In this document: in pieces, positions 8,725 through 18,755 of the stretch | How the letters are laid out: each line of letters opens with the position of its first letter | How positions within the stretch are numbered: the stretch's first letter is position 1 | Assembly: GCF_003030345.1 (NCBI RefSeq) | Contig: NZ_CP028158.1 | Location: 7,502,001 to 7,566,000, forward strand | Source of the DNA: Plantactinospora sp. BC1 | GTDB taxonomy: Bacteria; Actinomycetota; Actinomycetes; Mycobacteriales; Micromonosporaceae | Direction: 5' to 3' | DNA: 64,000 nucleotides | The notes under the pieces: model-generated | Seen by the model: only the letters and a program-made list of their open reading frames with translations | Database searches by the model: none | Told to the model about the DNA's origin: nothing | Made by a program: the position numbers and the translations under genes

Positions 8725-9545
8725 CTGTCGACTCCTGCGCTCGTCGTCTCGGTGCTGGGTGGGGTGTCGTGCTTGCCGTTGCCGTTCTCGCCGGTCAGCC
8801 CGAGGCCGCCGCTGCGGCCGGCGGTGATCAGCTCGACCACCTGGGCGTGCGTGACGTCGCTGGTCCGCAGCTGCGCGACCATCTGCCCGAGGTAGAGCAT
8901 GGCGATCTGGTCGGAGACGGCGAAGACGTCGTTCATGTTGTGCGAGATGAGCACGACGGCGAGGCCGTTGTCGGCCAGCCGGCGGACCAGTTCGAGCACC
9001 TGGGCGGTCTGCGCCACGCCCAGTGCGGCGGTCGGTTCGTCGAGGATGACGACCCGGCTGTTCCAGAGCACGGCCTTGGCGATCGCCACGGTCTGCCGTT
9101 GCCCGCCGGAGAGGCTGGAGACGTGCTGCCGCAGCGACTTCACGGTCCGCACGGAGAGCCCGGCCAGGGTCTCGGCGGCCATCTGCTCCATGGTGGGCTC
9201 GTCGAGGACGAGGCCGCTGCGCTTCTCCCGGCCGAGGAACATGTTCTGCACGATGTCGAGGTTGTCGCAGAGCGCGAGGTCCTGGTAGACGACCTCGATG
9301 CCGAGGGTGGCGGCGTCCCGGGGGTTGTGGATCTGCACCGGTCGGCCCTCGAAGAGGATCTCGCCGCCGTCGGCCGAGTGGATCCCGGCTACGCACTTGA
9401 CGAGGGTGGACTTGCCGGCGCCGTTGTCACCGACGAGCGCGGTCACCTCGCCGGGGTTGACCGACAGGTCGACGTCGCGGAGGACCTGGACGGGACCGAA
9501 ACTCTTGTCGATCCCGCGCAGCTCCAGCAGGGGTGTCGCGGACAC
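8721..9545 (-). CDS. Sugar ABC transporter ATP-binding protein, single-domain
   Basis: 274 residues with one nucleotide-binding domain: Walker A GDNGAGKST, Q-loop YQDLALCDNL, signature LSGGQRQ, Walker B VVILDEPTAALG and H-loop ISHNM. Carbohydrate-uptake CUT2 ATPases often have two fused domains of about 500 residues; this one has a single domain and presumably works as a homodimer. The C-terminal 30 residues are Gly/Thr/Ser-rich. It is separated from the upstream binding-protein gene by 166 bases containing a strong hairpin, and it overlaps the permease gene by four bases. Confidence 0.92.
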   Translation of the reverse strand: MSATPLLELRGIDKSFGPVQVLRDVDLSVNPGEVTALVGDNGAGKSTLVKCVAGIHSADGGEILFEGRPVQIHNPRDAATLGIEVVYQDLALCDNLDIVQNMFLGREKRSGLVLDEPTMEQMAAETLAGLSVRTVKSLRQHVSSLSGGQRQTVAIAKAVLWNSRVVILDEPTAALGVAQTAQVLELVRRLADNGLAVVLISHNMNDVFAVSDQIAMLYLGQMVAQLRTSDVTHAQVVELITAGRSGGLGLTGENGNGKHDTPPSTETTSAGVDR

Positions 9546-9636
9546 GGGTTGGTCTCCTTTACACGGGTGTCCGGTGGCGGGTGCCGATCGCGGGGTGTCC
9601 GATCACGGGTCCGGTCCAGTTCTCTGGGGCGGCGAG

Positions 9637-9676
9637 GACGCCGCCCGGTACGGATGGTTCCGTACCGGGCGGCGTC
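9637..9676 (-). terminator. 18-bp perfect stem-loop between binding-protein and ATPase genes
   Basis: GACGCCGCCCGGTACGGA, loop TGGT, then the exact complement. It lies 36 bases beyond the stop of the sugar-binding protein gene in the direction of transcription and before the ATPase start. No U-run follows. The likely role is partial termination or protection of the upstream mRNA, giving more binding protein than membrane components. Confidence 0.7.
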
Positions 9677-9711
9677 TCGGCGGGGCGGTCGAGCCCGCTG
9701 CCGTCGTACGG

Positions 9712-10803
9712 TCAGCTCACGCCGGCCTCGGTGCAGGCGGCGGCGAAGGCGTCCTTGCAGAGCTCTTCCTTGGTGACGTAGCCGTCGGCGACGACGTCCT
9801 TGACGTTCTCCTTGTAGATGGCCTTCGGCTCCAGCAGCACGGCCGGCACGTCCCGGTTGCCCTCCGGGTCCCGGACGGTGGTGGGTGCGGCCTTCTTCTC
9901 GCCCTTGGCCAGCGCGATCGCCAGCTCGGCGGCCGCGTCGGCCTCCTGCTTGACCGCCTTGTAGACGGTCATGCACTGGTCACCGACGAGGATGTTCTGC
10001 AGGCCCTGCACGGTGGCGTCCTGGCCGGTCACCGGAACCTTGCCGTTGAGCTTGTTCCGCTTCAGCACGGAGATGACCGCGTTGCCCAGCCCGTCGTTCG
10101 CGGCCAGTACGCCGTCGATCTTGCCGTTCTGCTGGGTCATCATCTGCTCGAAGATCGTGCCGGCCTGGGCGTTGTCCCAGGCGGGTACCCACTGGTCGGG
10201 GCCCTTGACGTACTCCTTGGAGTCGTACTTGGCCTTCAGTACGCCGTCGTAGCCGTTCTTGAAGAGCGTGGCGTTGTTGTCGGTCTCCGAGCCGTTCAGT
10301 TCGGCGATTACCGGGTTCTTGACGCCCTTGTCGGTCAGGCACTTGACCAGACCCTCGCCCTGGAGCTTGCCGACGGCCTCGTTGTCGAAGCTGACGTAGT
10401 ACTCGGCCGAGCCGCCGAGGGTCAGCCGGTCGTAGTCGATGGTGGGTACGCCCTGGCTCTTGGCCTTGTCCAGCACCGCCTTGCCGGTGCCGGAGTCCAG
10501 GTTGACGATCATCAGGACGGTGACGCCCTCGGTCAGCATCTGGTCGGCGAGGGTCTGGAACTGCGCCTTGTCGCCCTGGGCGTTCTGGATGGTGTGCTTG
10601 ACGCCGGCCGCGTCGAACGCCGCCTCCAGGTATTTGCGGTCCGCGGTCTCCCAGCGGACCGAGGAGGCGCTGTCCGGAAGGATGACGCCGATCTTCGGCT
10701 CGGGGGTGTTACCGCTGCCGTCGCCGGAATCGTCGCCGCAGGCGGCGAGGCCGCCCGTGGTCAGCAGGCCCACGGCGGCGATGGTGAGGATCCCTCTGCG
10801 CAT
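9712..10803 (-). CDS. Sugar-binding lipoprotein of the ABC importer (XylF-like)
   Basis: 363 residues. A lipoprotein signal peptide ends in the lipobox LAAC (Cys near residue 22), followed by a Ser/Gly/Asp linker and a periplasmic-binding-protein fold (PKIGVILPDSASSVRWE, VNLDSGTGKAVLDKAKSQGVPTIDYDRL, GVLAANDGLGNAVISVL, VPVTGQDATVQGLQNI), most like xylose-binding XylF. ATG 10803 is chosen because the signal peptide begins there; longer in-frame starts lack one. First gene of the transporter operon. A xylose-type ligand is an inference from similarity only. Confidence 0.93.
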   Translation of the reverse strand: MRRGILTIAAVGLLTTGGLAACGDDSGDGSGNTPEPKIGVILPDSASSVRWETADRKYLEAAFDAAGVKHTIQNAQGDKAQFQTLADQMLTEGVTVLMIVNLDSGTGKAVLDKAKSQGVPTIDYDRLTLGGSAEYYVSFDNEAVGKLQGEGLVKCLTDKGVKNPVIAELNGSETDNNATLFKNGYDGVLKAKYDSKEYVKGPDQWVPAWDNAQAGTIFEQMMTQQNGKIDGVLAANDGLGNAVISVLKRNKLNGKVPVTGQDATVQGLQNILVGDQCMTVYKAVKQEADAAAELAIALAKGEKKAAPTTVRDPEGNRDVPAVLLEPKAIYKENVKDVVADGYVTKEELCKDAFAAACTEAGVS

Positions 10804-10975
10804 TGCACGGGTCCTTTCGGGGTGGGTGTGGTGTCTCGGGTTCCAGCGGTGGTACGCCTGGACGGTCGTCGTGCGGCCCGTGGCCTCCCCCCGTTGGGCT
10901 GCCTGGATAGCGGCTCCGCCGGGTCGCGCTCCGGCGGGGCGTCGGTGGGCCGTGGCGATCGCCCGCCTCACTTTT

Positions 10976-11055
10976 GTTGTGTCCGGCAACGTATTGCGCG
11001 AAGACTCCTCGGGGCAAGGTCACCGAGGCCACGAGTTTGTTGTTGGCGATAACAA
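10976..11055. promoter_or_regulatory. Candidate operators upstream of the sugar transporter
   Basis: The 382-base stretch 10804-11185 holds no convincing gene. Its distal part is AT-richer and contains GTTG-N7-CAAC (10976-10990) and TTGTT-N6-AACAA (11040-11055). Such short dyads could be ROK repressor or promoter elements for the operon that starts at 10803. No clear -35/-10 pair was identified. Confidence 0.3.
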
Positions 11056-11185
11056 TTCGGCAACGTGAGCGACATCCCGGGATCGGCCGGTGGCGATACG
11101 CCGGAAATGATCGTTCCTGCGGCGGCCCGGACGGACCGCCCGGACCGCCGGCCGAGGGCGTGGACCGGGCGACCGAGGACCGGGA

Positions 11186-11674
11186 TCAGGGTGCGGCGAC
11201 CGGCGCGGTGGTGGCCGAGGTGAGCCGGATCAGGTCGGCCGGGGCGAGTTCGAGTTGCAGCCCCCGGCGGCCCGCCGAGACGTAGATGGTGGGGAAGCGC
11301 TCGGCGGAGGCGTCGACCACGGTACGCAGCGCCTTGCGCTGACCCAGCGGACTGATCCCGCCCCGGACGTAGCCGGTGGTCCGCTCGGCCAGCGTCCGGT
11401 CGGCCAGCGTCGCCCGCTTGCCACCGACCGCCGTCGCCAGCGTCTTCAGGTCGAGTTCCCCGGTGACCGGTACCACCGCCACGGTCAGCACCCCGTCGAC
11501 GCTGGCGACCAGCGACTTGAAGACCCGCTCCGGGGGTACGCCGAGCGCCGCCGCCACCTCGGCGCCGTAGTTCGGCGTCTCCGGCGCGACGTCGTACGGG
11601 TGCAGCGTGTGCGGGATCCGCTGCCGCGTCAGCAGCGCGGTCGCCGGTGTGCCCCTGCCCGCCACGGTCCGCAC
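11186..11674 (-). CDS. ybaK: YbaK/EbsC-type aminoacyl-tRNA deacylase
   Basis: 162 residues matching the YbaK/ProX editing family: YGAEVAAALGVPPERVFKSLV, the conserved-lysine region AVGGKRATLAD, the GGISPLGQRKALRTVVD motif and the C-terminal RGLQLELAPADL. Family members hydrolyse Cys-tRNA(Pro) mischarged by prolyl-tRNA synthetase (family knowledge). The GTG start at 11674 lies one base from the stop of the upstream methyltransferase gene, with TAGGG just before it, so the two are probably cotranslated. Confidence 0.9.
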   Translation of the reverse strand: MRTVAGRGTPATALLTRQRIPHTLHPYDVAPETPNYGAEVAAALGVPPERVFKSLVASVDGVLTVAVVPVTGELDLKTLATAVGGKRATLADRTLAERTTGYVRGGISPLGQRKALRTVVDASAERFPTIYVSAGRRGLQLELAPADLIRLTSATTAPVAAP

Positions 11675-11675
11675 C

Positions 11676-12899
11676 CTACCCGGTCGACGCCGCCGGTTCC
11701 GGGGCCGGCACCGGACGGCAGAGCAGCACGGTGGGTGCGTCGGCGACCCGGGTCAGCACCAGGCTGACCGGCAGCGAGCCGGTCAGCCGCAGGTCGCGGC
11801 GGAGCCGCTCCGGCTCCAGCGCCGAGCCCCGCTTCAGGATCTCCACCCGCCCGACGTCGAGGTCGCGCAGCCGGGTACGCAGCCGCTTCAGTGAGAAGGG
11901 CAGCGACTCGAGCACCTCCAGGCACCGGGCGTACGGGGTGGGCCGGGCGGTGTCGGCGTAGACGTACGCGATCTCGGGGTCGGCGAGGGTGCCGTCGACC
12001 GTACCGGCGAACTCGGCCACCAGGTGCGCCCGGACCACCGCCGGGTCCGGGTCGTAGAGGAAGCGCCGGACCGGGCCGACCGGGGCCCGGCGGGTCCCGT
12101 CCCCGGTCAGTTCCCGCACCGCCGTCCCGGCCAGCAGGGTGGCCCGGCGGGGCTTGGCGGCGAGCGGGCCGGACCAGACGGTCGCCTCGACCAGGTCGCC
12201 GTCGACGCTGACCCACTCGCCCTCGGCGCCGGCCGGCAGCAGCCGGTGGTCGATCCCGGGCGCCACCTTGAAGACCGTCCGGGGCACCCGGTCGGCGAGG
12301 CCGAGCAGGAAGTCCCAGGGCGGGGAGTAGGCGGCCGGGTCGAAGATCCGCCGGCCGGTGCCGGCCCGGCGCCGGGCCGGGTCGCAGAAGACCGCGTCTG
12401 CCGGGTCGTCGACGGCGGTCAGGTCGAACCGGGTCGCGTCGCCGAGCGTGACGGTGAACCGGTCCGCCACCCCGGCCGCCTCGGCGTTCGCGGCGGCCAT
12501 CGCCGCGGTGACCGGGTCCGCCTCCACGCCGTACACCCGGATGCCGGCCCGGGCGGCGGCGAGCGCGTCGGCGCCGAGACCGCAGCCGAGGTCGACCAGG
12601 GTGGACACCCCGGCGGCGCGCAGCCGGGCGGCCCGGCGGGCCGCGACCCCGGCCCGGGTGGCCTGCTCCAGCCCGGCCCGGGTGAAGAACATCCGGGCCG
12701 CCGCCGGGCCGAACTTGGCGGTCGCCCGGCGCCGCAGCTCGGCCTGGGTCAGCGCGGCGGCGGCCAGCCCCGGGGGTACCCCGGCCGAGCGCAGCGCGGC
12801 CGCCGCGCCCAGCGGGTCGCCGCCGGCCAGCTCGGCGGCGGTGGCCAGCGCGGTTGACCCGTCCGGAGTACGCAGCGCGGCGAGCTGCTCGACGTCCAC
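11676..12899 (-). CDS. Class I SAM-dependent methyltransferase with THUMP-like C-terminal domain
   Basis: 407 residues. A Rossmann methyltransferase core in the middle shows motif I VDLGCGLGADALAAARAG, an acidic residue after beta 2 (GVEADP) and a DPARRR loop (AVFCDPARRRAGTGRRIFDP). The N-terminal region is Ala-rich and helical; the C-terminal region resembles the THUMP-like domain of actinobacterial members. Start GTG 12899 is chosen because upstream sequence in frame runs into the groES control region. Substrate unknown; RNA methylation is a reasonable guess. Confidence 0.82.
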   Translation of the reverse strand: MDVEQLAALRTPDGSTALATAAELAGGDPLGAAAALRSAGVPPGLAAAALTQAELRRRATAKFGPAAARMFFTRAGLEQATRAGVAARRAARLRAAGVSTLVDLGCGLGADALAAARAGIRVYGVEADPVTAAMAAANAEAAGVADRFTVTLGDATRFDLTAVDDPADAVFCDPARRRAGTGRRIFDPAAYSPPWDFLLGLADRVPRTVFKVAPGIDHRLLPAGAEGEWVSVDGDLVEATVWSGPLAAKPRRATLLAGTAVRELTGDGTRRAPVGPVRRFLYDPDPAVVRAHLVAEFAGTVDGTLADPEIAYVYADTARPTPYARCLEVLESLPFSLKRLRTRLRDLDVGRVEILKRGSALEPERLRRDLRLTGSLPVSLVLTRVADAPTVLLCRPVPAPEPAASTG

Positions 12900-12941
12900 C
12901 GGAGCATTGTGCCGGCCGGGGGCGGTCCCGGGCGTGTCGGG

Positions 12942-12968
12942 TTGGCACTCTCCTTGACGGAGTGCTAG
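12942..12968 (+). promoter_or_regulatory. CIRCE element 1 (HrcA operator) of groES-groEL
   Basis: TTGGCACTC, nine-base spacer, GAGTGCTAG: close to the consensus TTAGCACTC-N9-GAGTGCTAA. It surrounds the -35 box (TTGACG), so bound HrcA would block RNA polymerase. Confidence 0.93.
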
Positions 12969-12981
12969 CCGTCGGCATAAC
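12954..12981 (+). promoter_or_regulatory. Housekeeping-type promoter of groES-groEL
   Basis: TTGACG (12954-12959), 16-base spacer, CATAAC (12976-12981). The -35 box sits in the spacer of the first CIRCE and the start point would fall in the second CIRCE, giving two-point repression. The 5' leader would be about 160 bases. Confidence 0.7.
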
Positions 12982-12987
12982 CTGCCG

Positions 12988-13014
12988 TTAGCACTCTCAA
13001 ACCGAGGGTGCCAG
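12988..13014 (+). promoter_or_regulatory. CIRCE element 2 (HrcA operator) of groES-groEL
   Basis: TTAGCACTC, nine-base spacer, GGGTGCCAG. The left half is a perfect consensus match and the right half is degenerate. Paired CIRCE boxes before groES are known in streptomycetes (family knowledge). Confidence 0.9.
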
Positions 13015-13147
13015 CTTTCGGGCCGCTGTCCGGGAGCTGAACGCCAGGCGGACCGGCACCCGCGACGACGGACCCGCCCGGTGGCATGTGGCAGATTGAC
13101 GCTGGTCGGCTCGCCGGCCGGCACAGAAACCAGTACCCCAGGAGGGT

Positions 13148-13462
13148 ATGCCCGTGACTACCGCGACCAAGGTTGCGATCAAGCCGCTCGAGGACCGGAT
13201 CCTGGTCCAGGCGAACGAGGCTGAGACGACCACGGCGTCGGGCATCGTGATTCCCGACACCGCCAAGGAGAAGCCGCAGGAGGGCACCGTCCTCGCTGTC
13301 GGCCCCGGCCGTTTCGACGACGACGGCAACCGGATCCCGGTTGACGTGAAGGTCGGCGACACGGTCATCTACTCGAAGTACGGCGGCACCGAGGTCAAGT
13401 ACGCCGGCGAGGAGTACCTGGTGCTCTCCGCCCGCGACGTCCTCGCCGTCATCGAGAAGTGA
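13148..13462 (+). CDS. groES: Co-chaperonin GroES
   Basis: 104 residues by the ATG; full-length GroES with [14 protein letters not shown] at the N-terminus, the mobile loop [19 protein letters not shown] and [29 protein letters not shown] at the end. It forms the heptameric lid of GroEL. The strong ribosome site AGGAGG (13140-13145) is only two bases from the ATG but eight from the in-frame GTG at 13154, so translation probably begins at GTG and the mature protein has 102 residues. Heat-inducible through the two CIRCE boxes. First gene of the operon with groEL. Confidence 0.97.
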   Translation: MPVTTATKVAIKPLEDRILVQANEAETTTASGIVIPDTAKEKPQEGTVLAVGPGRFDDDGNRIPVDVKVGDTVIYSKYGGTEVKYAGEEYLVLSARDVLAVIEK

Positions 13463-13480
13463 TCTGACTGATCCAGTGAC

Positions 13481-13515
13481 GCTGCCCCGGACCGGCCCTG
13501 CCGGGCCGGGGCAGC
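13481..13515 (+). terminator. Intercistronic hairpin between groES and groEL
   Basis: GCTGCCCCGG pairs with CCGGGGCAGC, with an inner CCGGC/GCCGG stem and loop CCT; a single A-G mismatch interrupts about 15 pairs. No U-run follows, so it more likely sets mRNA stability or partial readthrough than full termination. Confidence 0.65.
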
Positions 13516-13523
13516 GCTCGTGA

Positions 13524-15188
<1,665 letters not shown>

Positions 15189-15238
15189 CCGGTCCGGTCC
15201 GGATCACACCGATCCGCACCGCCCGACCGCGACACCGG

Positions 15239-15296
15239 GATCCGCGTGAGCGGGCCGGCGTGGGACTCTCCACGTCCGGCCCCGCTCACGCGGATC
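15239..15296 (+). terminator. Terminator of the groES-groEL operon
   Basis: A 25-bp stem (15239-15263 with 15270-15296) with a 6-base loop and two single-base bulges, beginning GATCCGCGTGAGCGG on the left arm. TTCGTTTCC follows. It starts 51 bases after the groEL stop. Confidence 0.88.
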
Positions 15297-15416
15297 TTCG
15301 TTTCCGGGCTGTCGCCGCCCCCGGCCCACGTACCCCGGCGCGCCTTTCCGCCCGGGCCACGGCCGACGGACACTGGTCCGATGAGGGTGCTCCCGGATCT
15401 GGGCGGTGACGGGCCG

Positions 15417-16982
15417 ATGGCGACGACCCCGGCGGGACGCGGCGGCCTGCCGCGCCGGTTCGGTGCGCTGGCCGGGGTGGCCGCCGCGGCGGTCGCGGTC
15501 GGCGCGGCCGAGGTGGTGGCGGTGTTCACCGGCGCCCGCTCCGCCCCGCTGGTCGCGGTCGGCGGCGCGGTGGTGGACCTGGCGCCCGCCCCGCTCAAGC
15601 GGTTCGCCGTCGACGTCTTCTACGTCTACGACAAGATCGCACTCCTGGTCGGCACCGCCGTGCTGCTGGCCGGGTTCGCCGTCCTGGTCGGGCTGGTCGC
15701 GGTCCGGTCACGGCCCCTCGGGTACGCCGGGATCGCCCTCTTCGGCGCGGTCGGGGTACTCGCGGCGCTGACCCGGCCCGGGGCCGGCCCGCTCGCCGCG
15801 CTCCCCTCGCTGGTCGGCGCCGTACTCGCGGCCGGCGTACTGCGGCTCTTCGTCGCCGGACCGCTCGGCCGGTCCCTGGCCGCACCGACCGTCGCGGTCA
15901 CCGCCCACCCGGACGAGTACGCCCGGCGGCGGTTCCTGACCGGGGTCGGGCTCGCGGTCGGCGGGGCGGCGGTGGGTGGCTTCGGCGGGCGCTGGCTGTC
16001 GACCCGGCGGGGTGTCTCGGCCGCCCGTGCGGCGGTCGAGTTGCCGGCCCCGGCCAGCCCGGCGGCGCCGGTGCCGGCAGCCGCCGAACTCGGGGTTCCG
16101 GGGCTGTCGTCGTACGTCACGCCGAACCGGGACTTCTACCGGATCGACACCGCACTCGTGGTGCCCCGGGTGGACCCGGAGAGTTGGCGGCTGCGGATCC
16201 ACGGTCGGGTGCGGAACCCGGTGACGCTGCGCTTCGCCGACCTGCTCGCCCGGCCGATGATCGAACGGCACATCACCCTCGCCTGCGTCTCCAACGAGGT
16301 CGGCGGGGAGCTGGTCGGCAACGCCCGCTGGCTCGGCGTACCGCTCGGCCCGCTGCTCGCCGAGGCCGGGCCGCTGCCCGGCGCCGACCAGGTGGTGGCG
16401 CGCTCCTCCGACGGCTGGACCTGCGGCAGCCCGACCGAGCTGCTCACCGACGGCCGGGACGCGATGCTGGCGGTCGGGATGAACGGCGAACCGCTGCCGA
16501 TCGAGCACGGCTTCCCGGCCCGGGTGGTGGTGCCCGGCCTGTACGGCTACGTCTCGGCCTGCAAGTGGGTGGTGGAGCTGGAGCTGACCAGCTTCGCCGA
16601 CTTCGACGCCTACTGGGTGCCCCGGGGCTGGTCGGCGCGGGGGCCGGTCAAGACCCAGTCGCGGATCGACACCCCACGGGCGGGCCGGACGGTGCCGGCC
16701 GGCCCGGTCACCGTCGCCGGGGTGGCCTGGGCGCAGCACGTCGGGATCCGCCGGGTGGAGGTACGCGTCGACGACGGGGACTGGCAGCCGGCGACCCTGG
16801 CCGGATCGGTCTCCACCGACACCTGGGCGCAGTGGTCCTGGCGATGGCTCGCCACCCCGGGCGAGCACACCCTGCGGGTCCGCGCGACCGACGCGACCGG
16901 GACGGTGCAGACCGGGCAGTCGCGCCCGGTCGAGCCGGACGGGGCCACCGGCTGGCACACGGTCACCGTGACGGTGGGCTGA
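15417..16982 (+). CDS. Membrane-anchored molybdopterin-dependent (sulfite-oxidase-fold) oxidoreductase
   Basis: About 521 residues from ATG 15417 (533 from ATG 15381, also possible; 15417 has a slightly better GGTGA site). The N-terminal 180 residues hold about four membrane helices. Then comes a twin-Arg-like segment (ARRRFLTGVGLAVGGAAVGG), a sulfite-oxidase molybdopterin domain with the likely molybdenum ligand Cys290 (TLACVSNEVGGELVGNARWLGVPL), and a C-terminal Ig-like Mo-co dimerisation domain (VAGVAWAQHVGIRRVEVRVDDGDWQPA). The enzyme probably sits outside the membrane. Electron donor and acceptor unknown. No haem partner is encoded nearby. Confidence 0.88.
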   Translation: MATTPAGRGGLPRRFGALAGVAAAAVAVGAAEVVAVFTGARSAPLVAVGGAVVDLAPAPLKRFAVDVFYVYDKIALLVGTAVLLAGFAVLVGLVAVRSRPLGYAGIALFGAVGVLAALTRPGAGPLAALPSLVGAVLAAGVLRLFVAGPLGRSLAAPTVAVTAHPDEYARRRFLTGVGLAVGGAAVGGFGGRWLSTRRGVSAARAAVELPAPASPAAPVPAAAELGVPGLSSYVTPNRDFYRIDTALVVPRVDPESWRLRIHGRVRNPVTLRFADLLARPMIERHITLACVSNEVGGELVGNARWLGVPLGPLLAEAGPLPGADQVVARSSDGWTCGSPTELLTDGRDAMLAVGMNGEPLPIEHGFPARVVVPGLYGYVSACKWVVELELTSFADFDAYWVPRGWSARGPVKTQSRIDTPRAGRTVPAGPVTVAGVAWAQHVGIRRVEVRVDDGDWQPATLAGSVSTDTWAQWSWRWLATPGEHTLRVRATDATGTVQTGQSRPVEPDGATGWHTVTVTVG

Positions 16983-17019
16983 GCGCCCGGGGGCGGGCCG
17001 GGCGCGGGCCGTCGTCGGG

Positions 17020-17430
17020 TCAGGCGGAGCGTTGGATCGGTACCGGCTCGGGCCGAGCGTTGGTGGCGGGCATCGTCGACCGGAACGGCCGGCCGAGCCG
17101 GGCTTCCAGCCTGGCCACGTCCACCCGGCTCTGTCGACGGTCGGCGAGGTCCTCCCAGCCGACGGCGAGCAGGCGGAGCCGCTCGGACTCGCTGAAGCCA
17201 CCCCACACCCCGTACGGCTCGCGTACGGCGAGCGCGTGGGCGGCGCATTCGGCACGAACCGGGCAGGTCACGCAGACCGCCTTGGCGCTGGCCTCGCGAC
17301 GGTTGCGGGACGAGCCTCGCTCACCCTCCGGGTGGAAGAACTGGGCACTGTCCCGGCCCCGGCACGCGCCAAGCCGTTGCCACTCCCACAGATCGACGAT
17401 GGGTCCAGGCAGCCTGCGTACGTTCGACAT
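17020..17430 (-). CDS. whiD: WhiB-family iron-sulfur regulator, WhiD/WhiB3-like
   Basis: 136 residues. The four cluster-binding cysteines are present (one in WQRLGACRG, then CVTCPVRAEC), followed by the GVWGG turn and a basic C-terminal region (SESERLRLLAVGWEDLADRRQSR). The opening LPGPIVDLWEWQ and FFHPEGERGSSRNRREASAKAVC match the WhiD/WhiB3 subgroup. ATG 17430 has an ideal AAGGAGGG site six bases upstream. Divergent from bldM across 253 bases, as in Streptomyces. WhiD is needed for spore maturation in S. coelicolor (family knowledge); the same role here is inference. Confidence 0.9.
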   Translation of the reverse strand: MSNVRRLPGPIVDLWEWQRLGACRGRDSAQFFHPEGERGSSRNRREASAKAVCVTCPVRAECAAHALAVREPYGVWGGFSESERLRLLAVGWEDLADRRQSRVDVARLEARLGRPFRSTMPATNARPEPVPIQRSA

Positions 17431-17683
17431 CAGCACCCTCCTTCCGCGCGGCACCGCGATGACCTGCTCGGCCGAGATCCGGGCGGCGGGCCGCGCAGGC
17501 GCACCGATCCGACCACGGGTTCCGGTACCCCGGGTGTGGACGGCTCACACGTACTTGATCGCGAACTTCTGGCGCCGAATCCGCTCCCTGGGGCGAATCG
17601 TCCAAAAAGTTTGTGGTTCATCCGTGGAAACTCATCATGATCATTCACCGGCGTGGTCTCCTCGTTGCGGAGAGGAGAGCACC

Positions 17684-18730
17684 GTGCGCACCGTTCTTGT
17701 CTGCGTCCGGACCCCGCTCGCGGCCCAGAACGTCGCGGCGGCGGCGGCCCGGCTCGGGTTGGCCGCCGCTGTCCGCACCGCGGTGTCCGACCCCGAAGCC
17801 ATGCTCCGGCTCGCCGAGCGGCCGGCGGACGTGGTGCTCGCGGACACCGCGCTCACCCGCCCGGACAGCGTCGGCTTCACCCGGCGGGTCCTGGCCCGGT
17901 CACCCGGGGCGGCGATCCTGCTGCTCGGCGCCGAGGACCCGGGAGTCGCCGCGGCGACCATCGCGGCCGGCGCCCGGGGGTTGATCCAGGGCAGCGACCA
18001 CGACCTGGTGAGCGTGGTCGCGAAGGCGATCCTGCTGCTCGGCGGCCGGCCCGGTCGGGGCGGTGCCGCCCTGCCCGGCGGCGCGCTGGCCGGTGGCGGT
18101 CAGGCCGGCCCCGTCGGCGCCGGCCGCGGCGGCGAGCCCGGTGAGCCGGGCGGCCAGCCCTCGGCCGGGCAGCGGCTGGGCAGTGTGGTGCGGGCGCCCA
18201 CCGGACCCGGCCGGGACGGTCCGGGCGGGGAGACGCCGGGCGGCCGCTCACCGGGGGACGAGTCGGCCCCGCGTCGGCGCGAGGACCCGGAATCGCGTAC
18301 CGGTGCCGGCGAGACCACCGGGGAACAGCCGACCGGGCCGGCGGTGGTACCGGCCCAGCGTGGCGACGACCCGAACGCGCCGACCGACCAGGGCACCTCG
18401 ACCGGTACCGCCCCGGGGCAGTCGTACCCGGCGGAGAAGGCCGGCCCGGACGGGCCCGGCGGAGGCGCTCCGGGCCAGGAGTCGCGCGGCGCCGACGGCC
18501 CGGGCGGAGCCGGCCGGGCCGCTCCGGCCCGCCGGCCGGTGCTGACCGAGCGCGAGATGCAGGTGCTGGTCGGGATGGCGGACGGGAAGAGCAACGCGGA
18601 GATCGGCCGGGAACTCTTCGTCTCCGAGGACACCGTGAAGACCCACGCCCGGCGCCTGTTCCGCAAGCTCGGAGCCCGGGACCGGGCGCACGCGGTGGCG
18701 GCCGGGTTCCGGGCCGGCCTGGTGGCCTGA
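17684..18730 (+). CDS. bldM: BldM-like orphan response regulator with an enlarged disordered linker
   Basis: 348 residues from GTG 17684 (AGGAG six bases upstream). Residues 1-120 form a receiver-like domain and residues 287-348 a LuxR/NarL helix-turn-helix (LTEREMQVLVGMADGKSNAEIGRELF..., closely matching BldM). S. coelicolor BldM is about 203 residues; here some 165 residues of Gly/Pro/Arg/Asp-rich, repeat-like sequence (about 121-286) separate the domains. Asp54 is kept, but the acidic pair after beta 1 is replaced by CVR and the conserved Lys near residue 103 is absent (IQGSD), so ordinary phosphorylation is unlikely. Position next to whiD, DUF5319 and guaB supports orthology to the developmental regulator. 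Confidence 0.88.
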   Translation: MRTVLVCVRTPLAAQNVAAAAARLGLAAAVRTAVSDPEAMLRLAERPADVVLADTALTRPDSVGFTRRVLARSPGAAILLLGAEDPGVAAATIAAGARGLIQGSDHDLVSVVAKAILLLGGRPGRGGAALPGGALAGGGQAGPVGAGRGGEPGEPGGQPSAGQRLGSVVRAPTGPGRDGPGGETPGGRSPGDESAPRRREDPESRTGAGETTGEQPTGPAVVPAQRGDDPNAPTDQGTSTGTAPGQSYPAEKAGPDGPGGGAPGQESRGADGPGGAGRAAPARRPVLTEREMQVLVGMADGKSNAEIGRELFVSEDTVKTHARRLFRKLGARDRAHAVAAGFRAGLVA

Positions 18731-18755
18731 CCCCCACCCGGTGGGCCGTCCCCGC

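Noticed and set aside
16184-17683. In-frame upstream extension of the BldM-like protein
   Set aside because: It runs antisense to whiD and out of frame within the molybdopterin oxidoreductase gene, is Arg-rich, and lacks similarity to BldM. The GTG at 17684 has a good ribosome site.
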